Part shown: piece by piece, positions 31,643 to 40,185 of the stretch
How positions within the stretch are numbered: the first letter of the stretch is position 1
How the letters are laid out: every line of letters begins with the position of its first letter
Assembly: GCA_944325175.1 (NCBI GenBank)
Contig: CALUYZ010000015.1
Coordinates: forward strand, 1 to 45,104
Length of the DNA: 45,104 nucleotides
Reading direction: 5' to 3'
Origin: Candidatus Gastranaerophilales bacterium
GTDB taxonomy: Bacteria > Cyanobacteriota > Vampirovibrionia > Gastranaerophilales > Gastranaerophilaceae
Notes under the pieces: model-generated
What the model was told of the DNA's origin: nothing
Seen by the model: the letters and a program-made list of their open reading frames with translations, nothing else
The model's database searches: none
Made by a program: the position numbers and the translations under genes

Positions 31643-33056
31643 TTTTATATCTTAAATTAAGATGCCTTGCAGCTAAAACTTCATCAACTTTTTTGGTTTC
31701 TGTTTTAGACGGGTAATTATCGAAATTAGTTGGTTCAAGTTCAATTTCTTTCATAATCTTAACCATAACATCAATAAAATTATCTAAAACTTCTTTTGAT
31801 TCGGTTTCAGTTGGTTCAATCATCATTGCTTCATGGACAATTAAAGGAAAATAAACGGTTGGCGGATGAATATCATAATCCATTAACCTTTTTGCAATTT
31901 TTAGTGTATTTACACCTGTATCATGTAAATTTTCCGTTGTTAAAACAAATTCATGCAGGCTTTTTGTTTCATAGCCTAATTTATAATATGGTTTTAATTT
32001 TTCTTTTAAGTAATTAGCATTTAAAACAGCATCGCCTGAAACTTTTCTTAAATCACGTCCAAGCATTAAAATGTAGGTATAAGCACGAACCAAAACATTA
32101 AAATTGCCGAAAAATGCGCCTATTTTTCCTATTGAATCAGGTTTATTCCAGTTTCTTTTATATTTTTCACCTTCCTTTTCAATAACAGGAACAGGCAAAA
32201 ATTCAGCCAATTTTTGAACAACACCAACAGGCCCTGCCCCCGGGCCGCCGCCACCGTGGGGGGTTGAGAAGGTTTTGTGCAAATTAAGGTGAACTACATC
32301 AAAACCCATAATTTTTGGGTTTGAATAGCCCATAATAGCATTTAAGTTTGCACCGTCATAATATAAAAGGGAACCATTTTTGTGCATTAATTCTGAAATT
32401 TCAAGAATATCTTCTTCAAATAAACCCAATGTATTTGGGTTTGTCATCATAATGGCTGCAACATCTGAATTTAAAACTTTTTTTAATTCATCAATATCGA
32501 CAAGCCCTTTTTCGTTTGATTTAATTTCAACAATTTCAAAACCTGCCATAGCAGCACTTGCGGGGTTTGTTCCATGGGCAGAATCAGGGATGATAACTTT
32601 TTTTCTTATTTCACCTTTTTTTTCAAAGTATTTTTTAATTATCATCATGCCTGTTAATTCGCCTTGCGCACCTGCCATTGGCTGCAAGGTAACAGCATCC
32701 ATTCCTGTAATAATTTTTAAGGCTTCTTGCAATTTATACATTAATTCCAAAGAACCTTCGCTATCTTCATCATTTTGATAAGGGTGAAGGTTTGAAAAAC
32801 CAAAATAGCTTGAAGTTTCTTCATTTACTCTCGGGTTATATTTCATTGTGCAAGAACCAAGAGGGTAAAAGCCTTTTTCAATACAAAAGTTTTTATCCGA
32901 TAATTCTTTATAATGGCGCATAACTTCAACTTCAGAAAGTTCGGGAAGGTTTAATTCACCTTGCCTTTTAAATTCGCCATTATAGTTTTCAACAGTTTTA
33001 AATAAAGGTTTTGTTGAAATATTATTAACTGATTTTTCAAAAATACTCTTTGTCAT
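31632..33056 (-). CDS. gcvPB: Glycine dehydrogenase (decarboxylating) subunit 2
   Basis: The 474-residue protein corresponds to the C-terminal half of the glycine cleavage P-protein: [54 protein letters not shown] and the PLP-binding [20 protein letters not shown] with Lys261. Together with subunit 1 (gcvPA) it decarboxylates glycine and passes aminomethyl to GcvH. gcvPA, gcvH and gcvT are not in this window, although gcvPA usually sits directly upstream; here the upstream neighbour is the divergent comF gene. It is the first gene of a minus-strand operon with queA and the chromate-transporter pair. Confidence 0.95.
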   Translation of the reverse strand: MTKSIFEKSVNNISTKPLFKTVENYNGEFKRQGELNLPELSEVEVMRHYKELSDKNFCIEKGFYPLGSCTMKYNPRVNEETSSYFGFSNLHPYQNDEDSEGSLELMYKLQEALKIITGMDAVTLQPMAGAQGELTGMMIIKKYFEKKGEIRKKVIIPDSAHGTNPASAAMAGFEIVEIKSNEKGLVDIDELKKVLNSDVAAIMMTNPNTLGLFEEDILEISELMHKNGSLLYYDGANLNAIMGYSNPKIMGFDVVHLNLHKTFSTPHGGGGPGAGPVGVVQKLAEFLPVPVIEKEGEKYKRNWNKPDSIGKIGAFFGNFNVLVRAYTYILMLGRDLRKVSGDAVLNANYLKEKLKPYYKLGYETKSLHEFVLTTENLHDTGVNTLKIAKRLMDYDIHPPTVYFPLIVHEAMMIEPTETESKEVLDNFIDVMVKIMKEIELEPTNFDNYPSKTETKKVDEVLAARHLNLRYKNEN

Positions 33057-33078
33057 AGAAAAATTATATAATAGAAAA
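33057..33078. promoter_or_regulatory. Bidirectional leaderless promoter between gcvPB and comF
   Basis: The 22-bp gap holds two -10 boxes that overlap by 2 bp on opposite strands: TATAAT 33063-33068 (minus) and TATAAT 33067-33072 (plus). Each is followed by 6 nt and an ATG. There is no room for a 5' leader or ribosome-binding site on either side. Confidence 0.65.
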
Positions 33079-33777
33079 ATGTCATACGCAAAGAAAATAG
33101 TTTCTATAATAAAAATTTTAACAAAAGAATTTTTAGATTTAATTTATAAAAGAAAATGTGTTAATTGTGCCTGTCAAATTAATGCGGGAATTCTGTGCAA
33201 AAACTGTTTAAAACTTGTGCAAAACTTGCCTGATTTTGCACAAGGGGTTGTTAATAATTATCCGATATATTCTGTTTTTTATTATGATGATATTATTAAA
33301 AAATTAATTCAAAGTTTAAAATTTAAACACAACAAAGCCATAAGTTATTATCTGGCAAAGCTTTTAGCCAATTATATACAACAAATACAAAACAATAAAA
33401 CAAATGAATTAAACCTTGAAGGTGCAATTATAATACCTGTTTTGACCCATTATAAAAATTATAATAAAAGAGGCTATGATAATGTTTTATTAATAGCTCA
33501 AAATTTAGCCAAAATTACAGGCTATAAGCTTAATTCAACCGCTTTAAGAAAAATAAAATATACGAAGCCAATGTATAAATTAAAAAGAAAACAAAGGCTT
33601 CATCATATAGAAAATTCTTTTGAATTAAACATCAATTTTGACAAAAACTGCCCCGTTATTTTATTGGACGATATAGTGACAACAGGCTCTACGCTTGAAT
33701 ATTTAACCTCTCTTTTTAAAGAAAAAGGAATTTATAATTTAATTTGTTTAACAGTTGCAAAAACAAAAAAGTTTTAA
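33079..33777 (+). CDS. ComF-family phosphoribosyltransferase-like protein
   Basis: The 232-residue protein has an N-terminal zinc-finger-like segment ([10 protein letters not shown]...[10 protein letters not shown], about 23-46). A phosphoribosyltransferase fold follows: [38 protein letters not shown], then the PRPP-loop-like [13 protein letters not shown] (about 192-204). ComF proteins help convert imported single-stranded DNA during natural transformation in competent bacteria, but many lineages keep them without proven competence. TATAAT ends 6 nt before the ATG. Type IV pilins elsewhere in the window are consistent with DNA uptake but do not show it. Confidence 0.85.
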   Translation: MSYAKKIVSIIKILTKEFLDLIYKRKCVNCACQINAGILCKNCLKLVQNLPDFAQGVVNNYPIYSVFYYDDIIKKLIQSLKFKHNKAISYYLAKLLANYIQQIQNNKTNELNLEGAIIIPVLTHYKNYNKRGYDNVLLIAQNLAKITGYKLNSTALRKIKYTKPMYKLKRKQRLHHIENSFELNINFDKNCPVILLDDIVTTGSTLEYLTSLFKEKGIYNLICLTVAKTKKF

Positions 33778-33865
33778 ACAGTTTTGAACAGGTTTTAACA
33801 GGTTTTTGAACAGGTTTTAAAATTCTGTAAACTAATAATAGCAATTATTTTAAAAGTTTTGAACA
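33771..33865 (+). repeat. Helically phased TTTTRAACA array upstream of dnaN
   Basis: TTTTAAACA, TTTTGAACA, TTTTAACAG, TTTTGAACA and TTTTAAAAT begin at 33772, 33782, 33793, 33804 and 33814, a 10-11 bp period, so all lie on one face of the helix. A sixth copy, TTTTGAACA, begins at 33857, about four turns further on. A nearly pure A/T stretch follows (33866-33930) before dnaN. The 9-mer resembles a degenerate DnaA box (TTWTNCACA). It could be an origin element or a regulator site. Confidence 0.5.
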
Positions 33866-33938
33866 ATTTTTTTCTCTTTATTACTATTATTAATTATTTA
33901 TATTATAATTAATTTAAAATATAAGGAAGTTTAAAACA

Positions 33939-35084
33939 ATGAAAATAATTCTTAAAAAGGATAATCTTTTAAATGCCCTAAAAGCAGTAAAAGGTATTGT
34001 AAATTCAAAAGGCGCATACCCTATTTTATCTGCCGTTTTAATTGAAACAATTTCAATGGACAGAATTAAAGTAAGCGCAACCGATCTTAATCTTTCAATC
34101 GTCTACACTGCCATAGCTGATGTTCAAAAAGAAGGTAAAATAGCAGTAAGTGCAAAAGTTATGGAAGAAGTTATAACAAAACTTCCTGATAATAAAGATA
34201 TTTTAATTGAACAAAACGAAGAAACAAAAGTTCTTATAATTAAAAGCGAAAAAACAAAATACGAAATAATTACATTAAATTCAGAAGATTACCCCACAAT
34301 TCCATACGATGAAACAAGAGTTTCAGAAGATGAAAAACAATTTGAAATTTTAACAAAAGATTTAAACAAAGCCATAAAACAAACCGCATTTTCTGCCGTT
34401 CAAAACGAAGTAAGCGGTGTTTTAACAGGCGTTTGTTTCACAATTAATGAAAATATATTAGAAACCGTTGCAACCGACGGTAACAGGCTTACAAGAAGCA
34501 GAATTCCAATTAATTCAAGAGGTGAAAATATAACCTTTATTTGTACAAGTAAAACTTTAAGTGAAGTTTCAAGACTGGTTTCTCTTGTAGATGATAAAAT
34601 GGTTAAATTTTCAATTATTTCAAACAAAATTGTTTTTAAATTTGAAAACATTATATTTCATTCAAGTTTAATAGACGGCACATACCCCAGATATCAACAA
34701 CTAATCCCCACCACAAACGAAAAAATAGCAATAATTGACAGAGAAAAATTAATAAATACAATAGATAGGGTTTCTGTTATGGTTAATAACAGAACAAATA
34801 TTATGAAATTTAACTTTGAAGATTCTCTTCTTGAAATAAGTACGGATACTCCGGAAGCAGGGTCTGCAAAAGAAAATATTGATATAGAATATACATCTGA
34901 AAATCTTTTAATTGCATTTAACTATAAATATGTTCTTGATGTTTTAAGGAATATTCAAAACGAAAAAATAAGAATTGAAATGTCAACAAATTTATCTGCA
35001 ACGGTTATAAAACCCGAAGATTTAGAAGAAACGGAAGCAGGCGAAGACTATTTATGCTTAATTATGCCTGTTCAAGTGAGGTAA
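33939..35084 (+). CDS. dnaN: DNA polymerase III beta subunit (sliding clamp)
   Basis: The 381-residue protein has the three-domain clamp layout with characteristic segments: MKIILKKDNLLNALKAVKGI, NSKGAYPILSAVLIET, TDLNLSI, ETVATDGNRLTRSRIPI, FSIISNKIVFKFENIIFHSS, LIDGTYPRYQQLIPTTNEK and the C-terminal LIMPVQVR. The dimeric ring tethers DNA polymerase III to DNA. AAGGAAG precedes the ATG. dnaN starts a tight plus-strand operon with thrB 3 nt downstream. dnaA is not adjacent. Confidence 0.95.
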   Translation: MKIILKKDNLLNALKAVKGIVNSKGAYPILSAVLIETISMDRIKVSATDLNLSIVYTAIADVQKEGKIAVSAKVMEEVITKLPDNKDILIEQNEETKVLIIKSEKTKYEIITLNSEDYPTIPYDETRVSEDEKQFEILTKDLNKAIKQTAFSAVQNEVSGVLTGVCFTINENILETVATDGNRLTRSRIPINSRGENITFICTSKTLSEVSRLVSLVDDKMVKFSIISNKIVFKFENIIFHSSLIDGTYPRYQQLIPTTNEKIAIIDREKLINTIDRVSVMVNNRTNIMKFNFEDSLLEISTDTPEAGSAKENIDIEYTSENLLIAFNYKYVLDVLRNIQNEKIRIEMSTNLSATVIKPEDLEETEAGEDYLCLIMPVQVR

Positions 35085-35087
35085 GAA

Positions 35088-36002
35088 ATGAAAATTGGCG
35101 TTGAAACACCGGCTACAGTTGCAAACCTTGGCTGTGGTTTTGATTGTTTTGGTTTGGCGTTGCCTGTATATAATACAATTACATTGGAAGAAACTATAAT
35201 GCCGGGCTCTGGCATTGAAATTAACATTTTAGATAATGATTCCGATAATATTCCAAAAGATAAAAACAACATCGTATACAAAGCAATAGAACTTTTATAT
35301 AACTATATAGGTCAAACACCTGCTGAATTAAAAATAAATATTAAAACAGGAATTCCCGTTGCAAGAGGAATGGGCTCAAGCGCCTCTGTTATTGTCGGCG
35401 GTTTAATTGCAGCAAACGAACTTTTAGGACATCCTGCGGATAACGATGTTTTATTATCCATTGCAACAGAAATTGAAGGTCACCCTGATAATGTAACCCC
35501 CGCATTTTTTGGCGGAATGACAATAGCAGAAGTTGAAGATACAGGTTCTGTTACATATAGAAAACTCCCATGGCCAAAAAATTGGAAAATAACAATGTGT
35601 ATTCCTGATTTTGAACTTGCGACAGATATTTCTCGTTCCGTTTTACCTAATTGTGTTCCTATGAAAGATGCAATTTATAATTTAAGAAGATCTGCAATGT
35701 TTGTTGAAGCAATTTATACACAAGATGAAGAATTAATGAAATTTGCAATGACAGACAGGCTCCACCAGCCGTATAGAATGAAACTGGTTCCGGGGCTGAA
35801 TTCTATTATGGACGGGCTAAAGCACACAGAAGGCGTTTTAGGCTGCACTTTAGCAGGTGCCGGTCCTTCTATTGCCATTATTTCAAACGGCAAAAACACT
35901 GATGAAATTAAAGAAATAGTGGAAACAAACTGGAATAACATTAATGTTAATTCAAAAATTCATACATACACGATTGAAGACAAAGGTGCAAGAAAAATTT
36001 AA
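35088..36002 (+). CDS. thrB: Homoserine kinase
   Basis: The 304-residue protein is a GHMP kinase: ETPATVANLGCGFDCFGLAL at the N-terminus, the ATP-binding loop PVARGMGSSASVIVGGLIAA (from about residue 90), EGHPDNVTPAFFGGMT, and the third motif CTLAGAGPSIAIIS. It phosphorylates L-homoserine for threonine synthesis. The ribosome-binding site (GAGGTAAG) overlaps the end of dnaN, so translation is coupled. It is the only amino-acid biosynthesis gene in this operon. Confidence 0.93.
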   Translation: MKIGVETPATVANLGCGFDCFGLALPVYNTITLEETIMPGSGIEINILDNDSDNIPKDKNNIVYKAIELLYNYIGQTPAELKINIKTGIPVARGMGSSASVIVGGLIAANELLGHPADNDVLLSIATEIEGHPDNVTPAFFGGMTIAEVEDTGSVTYRKLPWPKNWKITMCIPDFELATDISRSVLPNCVPMKDAIYNLRRSAMFVEAIYTQDEELMKFAMTDRLHQPYRMKLVPGLNSIMDGLKHTEGVLGCTLAGAGPSIAIISNGKNTDEIKEIVETNWNNINVNSKIHTYTIEDKGARKI

Positions 36003-36012
36003 GGAGATAAAA

Positions 36013-36465
36013 ATGAAAAAAATATTAAGCATATTATCTGTAGTTTCAATTTTAGCAATTTCAAATGCTGCATTTGCGCAAGTAGGTTATATAGATTACG
36101 GTTATATATCAAAAAATTACCCCTTAGCTCAAAAATATACTCAAACTCTTAAAACTAAAAATGCAGCTATCGTAACTTATGCAAAACAAAAAGATAATGA
36201 AGTTAAAGCTGCAAAAACAAATGCAGAAAAAGAAAAAATTAAAAAAGAAGGAATTGCGCAAGTTAAATTAAAACAAAAAGAAGTTGTTTCACTAAAACAA
36301 AAATATGAAGCTGAACTTGAAGCAAAAGTTGCTGCAGCAGCAGAAAAAGTAAGAGTTCAAAAAAAGCTTGATATGATTGTAAAAAAAGATGCAAGAGTAG
36401 CAGGCGGTGTTAACTGCACAAATGAAGTTTTATCAATTTTGAAAAATCCTGTGGCGGCTAAATAA
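36013..36465 (+). CDS. OmpH/Skp-like periplasmic chaperone
   Basis: I start at ATG 36013, which has a perfect AAGGAGAT ribosome-binding site, giving 150 residues; the upstream in-frame extension overlaps thrB. MKKILSILSVVSILAISNAAFA is a signal peptide. The mature part begins QVGYIDYGYISKNYPLAQKY and continues as a long Lys/Ala/Glu coiled coil (about 40-125), as in OmpH/Skp proteins, which hold unfolded outer-membrane proteins. This supports a Gram-negative-type envelope. The C-terminal GGVNCTNEVLSILKN has one cysteine. Confidence 0.75.
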   Translation: MKKILSILSVVSILAISNAAFAQVGYIDYGYISKNYPLAQKYTQTLKTKNAAIVTYAKQKDNEVKAAKTNAEKEKIKKEGIAQVKLKQKEVVSLKQKYEAELEAKVAAAAEKVRVQKKLDMIVKKDARVAGGVNCTNEVLSILKNPVAAK

Positions 36466-36467
36466 AA

Positions 36468-38372
36468 ATGTTTAAATTTGACTGTATAGTAGTTGGTGCA
36501 GGGCATGCAGGCGTTGAAGCGACGGTTGCGGCTTCAAGGCTGGGCGCAAAAGTTGCTCTTATGACATTAAACATTGAAAATATTGCGCTTATGCCTTGTA
36601 ATCCCGCTGTTGGCGGCCCTGCTAAATCAAATCTGGTTCGAGAAATTGATGCACTGGGTGGCATTATGGGTCGAATTACAGATGAAACTTATATGCAGTT
36701 AAAAATGCTTAATTCCTCTAAAGGTCCTGCGGTTCGAGCTTTAAGGGCACAATCGGATAAGATTCTCTATAAATTAAAAATGAGAGAATTTATTGAAAGC
36801 GAAGAAAATATTAAAATAATTCAAACTCAAGTTGTTGATTTAATTATTGAAAATAATGTTATAAAAGGCGTTATTGACGAATTAGGCGTTGAATATTTTT
36901 CACCGACAGTTATTTTAACAACAGGAACAAGTCTGAACGGGAAAATTTTTATAGGTTTAAAAAGTTTTTCGGCAGGAAGACTGGCAGAGCGCGCTGCTTT
37001 TGGTTTAAGTGACGCTTTAATTAAAGCAGGGTTTCCAATTAAAAGGCTTAAAACAGGAACCCCTGCCAGAGTTGATTCAAGAACAATAGATTATTCAAAA
37101 CTTCAAATTCAACCGCCTGATAACATTGATAAATACGGCACTTATAACTTCTTTTCATTTAGAAAAGAAAAATGTTTTCGCCCTCAAGTTCCTTGTTATT
37201 TAACAAGAACAACAGAGGTGACGCATAAAATAATAAAAGATAATTTGGATAAATCACCCCTTTATTCAGGTTTAATCCATGGTATAGGTCCAAGATATTG
37301 CCCTTCTATCGAAGATAAGGTTGTAAGGTTTAAAGATAACCCGTCTCATCACATTTTTATAGAACCTGAAGGCGAAAAAACTTATGAAACCTATGTTCAA
37401 GGCTTTTCAACAAGTTTACCTATTGATGTTCAATTTAAAATGTTAAGGTCGCTCCCCGGGTTAGAAAATGTTTCTGTTATAAAACCGGCTTATGCCGTTG
37501 AATATGATTCTGTTCCTGCGGTTGAACTAACCCGTTCTTTAATGACAAAAAAAGTTAAAGGCTTGTTTCTGGCAGGGCAAATTAATGGTACCTCAGGTTA
37601 TGAAGAAGCGGCTGCTCAAGGATTAATTGCAGGCATAAATGCTTCACTTTATATTCAAAATAAAGAATTTTTTGAGCCTGAAAGAAAAAGTTCATACATT
37701 GGAACTTTGATTGATGATTTAATTACAAAAGATTTATTGGAACCTTATAGAATGTTAACTTCAAGGTCAGAATACAGGCTTATTTTAAGAAGCGATAACG
37801 CCGATTTCAGGCTTATGGAAGAAGGGTATAAGCTTGGTTTAGTGAGAGAAGAAGACATTCAAAGGTTCAGATTTAAAAAAGAAACAATAGAAAAAGAAAT
37901 TGAAAACTTAAAGACCTTTAAAATTGCAGCAAATAGCAAAAATAAAGAAATAATGAATAAATTAGGGCAAAATTTTGAAATTGGGCAAAGTGCTTACCAA
38001 TTAATAAAAAGGCCTGATGTTGATTATTTCTTAATTCAAGAATTAGGCTATAAGCCGAATTTCAGCGTTGATGATATATATTTAAAAAAAGAAATTGAAG
38101 AACAAGTTGAAATTCTAATTAAATATCAAGGCTACATTGAAAGGCAAGAAAACCAAGTTAATATATCTGATAAACTTGAAAAAATAAAAATTCCCGATGA
38201 TATTAATTTTATGGAAATAAAACAAATTTCAACAGAAACAAAGGAACTGTTAAATAAAATTAAACCGAAAACTTTGGCGCAAGCCTCAAGAATAGGCGGT
38301 GTAAAACCCGCAGATATTTCTGTTTTAATGGTTTTAATTGAAAGTGGAAAAATCAGAAAAAAAATTGTATAA
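36468..38372 (+). CDS. mnmG: tRNA uridine 5-carboxymethylaminomethyl modification enzyme MnmG (GidA)
   Basis: The 634-residue protein shows the FAD-binding start FDCIVVGAGHAGVEATVAAS. MPCNPAVGGPAKSNLVREID, MLNSSKGPAVRALRAQSDK and TGTSLNGKIFIGLKSFSAGR follow, then LIHGIGPRYCPSIEDKVVRF, AGQINGTSGYEEAAAQGLIA, TSRSEYRLILRSDNADFRL and the helical C-terminal domain ending ARIGGVKPADISVLMVLIE. With MnmE it modifies U34 of certain tRNAs using FAD, methylene-THF and NADH. The gene begins 2 nt after the OmpH-like gene. TATAAT near 38368 could start a transcript for the next gene. Confidence 0.97.
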   Translation: MFKFDCIVVGAGHAGVEATVAASRLGAKVALMTLNIENIALMPCNPAVGGPAKSNLVREIDALGGIMGRITDETYMQLKMLNSSKGPAVRALRAQSDKILYKLKMREFIESEENIKIIQTQVVDLIIENNVIKGVIDELGVEYFSPTVILTTGTSLNGKIFIGLKSFSAGRLAERAAFGLSDALIKAGFPIKRLKTGTPARVDSRTIDYSKLQIQPPDNIDKYGTYNFFSFRKEKCFRPQVPCYLTRTTEVTHKIIKDNLDKSPLYSGLIHGIGPRYCPSIEDKVVRFKDNPSHHIFIEPEGEKTYETYVQGFSTSLPIDVQFKMLRSLPGLENVSVIKPAYAVEYDSVPAVELTRSLMTKKVKGLFLAGQINGTSGYEEAAAQGLIAGINASLYIQNKEFFEPERKSSYIGTLIDDLITKDLLEPYRMLTSRSEYRLILRSDNADFRLMEEGYKLGLVREEDIQRFRFKKETIEKEIENLKTFKIAANSKNKEIMNKLGQNFEIGQSAYQLIKRPDVDYFLIQELGYKPNFSVDDIYLKKEIEEQVEILIKYQGYIERQENQVNISDKLEKIKIPDDINFMEIKQISTETKELLNKIKPKTLAQASRIGGVKPADISVLMVLIESGKIRKKIV

Positions 38373-38407
38373 TAAAATTACTAAAAAGTTTTTTTGGAAA
38401 AGAGAAT

Positions 38408-40153
38408 TTGAATAATTTTATTGAAAAAACCCAAAATAAGGAAGAAATTAAGGATAGTCTTTTAAATATTATATTTAATTTCCCTGAAAAAGTGAAAAAA
38501 TCTTATCTTAAAGAAGTTGATGAGATAAGAAAAGTTGCTATTGCAATTAAAGATTTTGAACTTGTTTCAATTTCAATGAGCGTTTATGCTTATCTGAAAT
38601 ACAGATGTGTCAATAAAAACAGCTACAGAGCTTATATGATGCTAAACGATGCAAAATATTTAGCGGTTTCATCAAATCTTTATTTAGCGCAAAAAGTAAA
38701 CCTTTTTATTTTTGCTCTTATGGAATTTGAGGAAGAAAATTTTGATGATGCGGTTGATTTTATTAAAAATGCCCAGTTGATTAAAATTGGTGAATTTGAA
38801 TTTGATAATAAATTAAATACGGTAAAATCTGCAATAGAAAAGGCAAAGCAAAAAAGAATAATCCACTTGGCACCCCCTTCTTTTATTCCCGATCATAAAA
38901 ACGACCCTCTGCTTGCACTATTAAAAGTAGGCAGAACAATGGCAATAGAAACAAACCTTGATACTTTGCTTACAATTATTGCAAAAGAAATAAATATTGC
39001 GCTAAATGCAGACAGATGCACGGTTTTTCTTTTAGATGAAGAAAAAAATGAACTTTGGTCTAAAGTTGCACTCGGTATGGATTTAAAAGAAATAAGATTT
39101 GATGCAAATTTAGGAATTGCAGGAAGCGTTGTTCAAACAGGCGAAACCGTTAATATAGCTGATGTTTATTCAGATAAAAGGTTTAATAAAGAAATAGACC
39201 TTCAAACAGGCTATAAAACAAAATCTATTCTTTGTATGCCAATAAGAAATATGAGTCATCAAATTATAGGTGCATTTCAAGTTTTAAATAAAAAAGGCGG
39301 ACATTTTACAGAAAAAGACGAAGACCTTTTAATTGCAATAGGTTCATCTGCAGGAATTGCCTTAGAAAATGCCACGCTTTTTAATAAACAAAAACAATTT
39401 ATAGAAGAACAAAAGCAGCTTTTATCAAGTTTTATAGATACCTTATCAGCTTCAATAGATGCAAGAGATAAAATAACCGCAGGTCACTCTGAAAGAGTTA
39501 CAAAATATGCTGTTTTAATTTGTGAAAAAATGCAGATGAATGAAGATGAACTTGATATTATAAGGCAGGCAAGTTTGCTTCATGATATTGGTAAAATCGG
39601 CATAAAAGACCACATTTTACAAAAAGAAGGTTCACTTACAAAAGAAGAATACGATGAAATTAAAAAGCACGCACAAATAACCTATGACCTTTTATCAAGA
39701 ATTTATGTTTCCAAATATTTTAAAAACGTTGCAAAAATAGCATCAAGCCACCATGAAAAATGGGACGGTTCAGGTTATTTTTTAGGCTTAAAGGGCGAAG
39801 AAATTCCTTTAGGCGGAAGAATTTTAGCAGTATCAGATGTTTTTGACGCTATTACAAGCAAAAGGCACTACCGTTCAAAAATGGACATTGTAAGGGCGCT
39901 GGATATTTTAATTGAAGGCGAAAACAAACACTTTGACAAAAATGTGGTTGATGTTTTTATGTCTTTAGAAACAAATAAAATAATAAATGTTATAATCGGT
40001 AATAACAAAATAGAAGAAACCGACAATTTTATTCTTTCAAAATATAAAATGTCTGATATATACGGGCTTTACAAAAATAGCGAGAATAGGAATTTAACAA
40101 CAGAAGAAGAAAGATTTGTTAATATTTTCAATAAATATTATAATCTTGTATAA
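38408..40153 (+). CDS. GAF and HD-GYP domain protein (putative c-di-GMP phosphodiesterase)
   Basis: The 581-residue protein has an N-terminal helical region (about 1-165), a GAF domain (about 180-325; LLTIIAKEINIALNADRCTV, GIAGSVVQTGETVNIADVYS, SILCMPIRN) and an HD-GYP domain (about 345-530). HDIGK begins at H392, KHAQITYDLL follows, and H448-H449-E450 lead into KWDGSGYFLGLKGEEIPLGG. The GYP signature reads GYF. It is predicted to hydrolyse c-di-GMP, opposing the GGDEF protein at 13382-14824. The start is TTG 38408, after AAGAGA. The gene follows mnmG by 35 bp. Confidence 0.88.
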   Translation: MNNFIEKTQNKEEIKDSLLNIIFNFPEKVKKSYLKEVDEIRKVAIAIKDFELVSISMSVYAYLKYRCVNKNSYRAYMMLNDAKYLAVSSNLYLAQKVNLFIFALMEFEEENFDDAVDFIKNAQLIKIGEFEFDNKLNTVKSAIEKAKQKRIIHLAPPSFIPDHKNDPLLALLKVGRTMAIETNLDTLLTIIAKEINIALNADRCTVFLLDEEKNELWSKVALGMDLKEIRFDANLGIAGSVVQTGETVNIADVYSDKRFNKEIDLQTGYKTKSILCMPIRNMSHQIIGAFQVLNKKGGHFTEKDEDLLIAIGSSAGIALENATLFNKQKQFIEEQKQLLSSFIDTLSASIDARDKITAGHSERVTKYAVLICEKMQMNEDELDIIRQASLLHDIGKIGIKDHILQKEGSLTKEEYDEIKKHAQITYDLLSRIYVSKYFKNVAKIASSHHEKWDGSGYFLGLKGEEIPLGGRILAVSDVFDAITSKRHYRSKMDIVRALDILIEGENKHFDKNVVDVFMSLETNKIINVIIGNNKIEETDNFILSKYKMSDIYGLYKNSENRNLTTEEERFVNIFNKYYNLV

Positions 40154-40185
40154 GACTGTTTTGTAACTAAAAAAAGGCAAAAACA

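Noticed and set aside
33771..33823. Tandem TTTTRAACA units considered as a CRISPR array
   Set aside because: Units are 10-11 bp with no spacers; no cas genes anywhere in the window.
35944..36012. Longer start (35944) for the OmpH-like gene
   Set aside because: Lies inside thrB; the ATG at 36013 has AAGGAGAT and gives a clean signal peptide.
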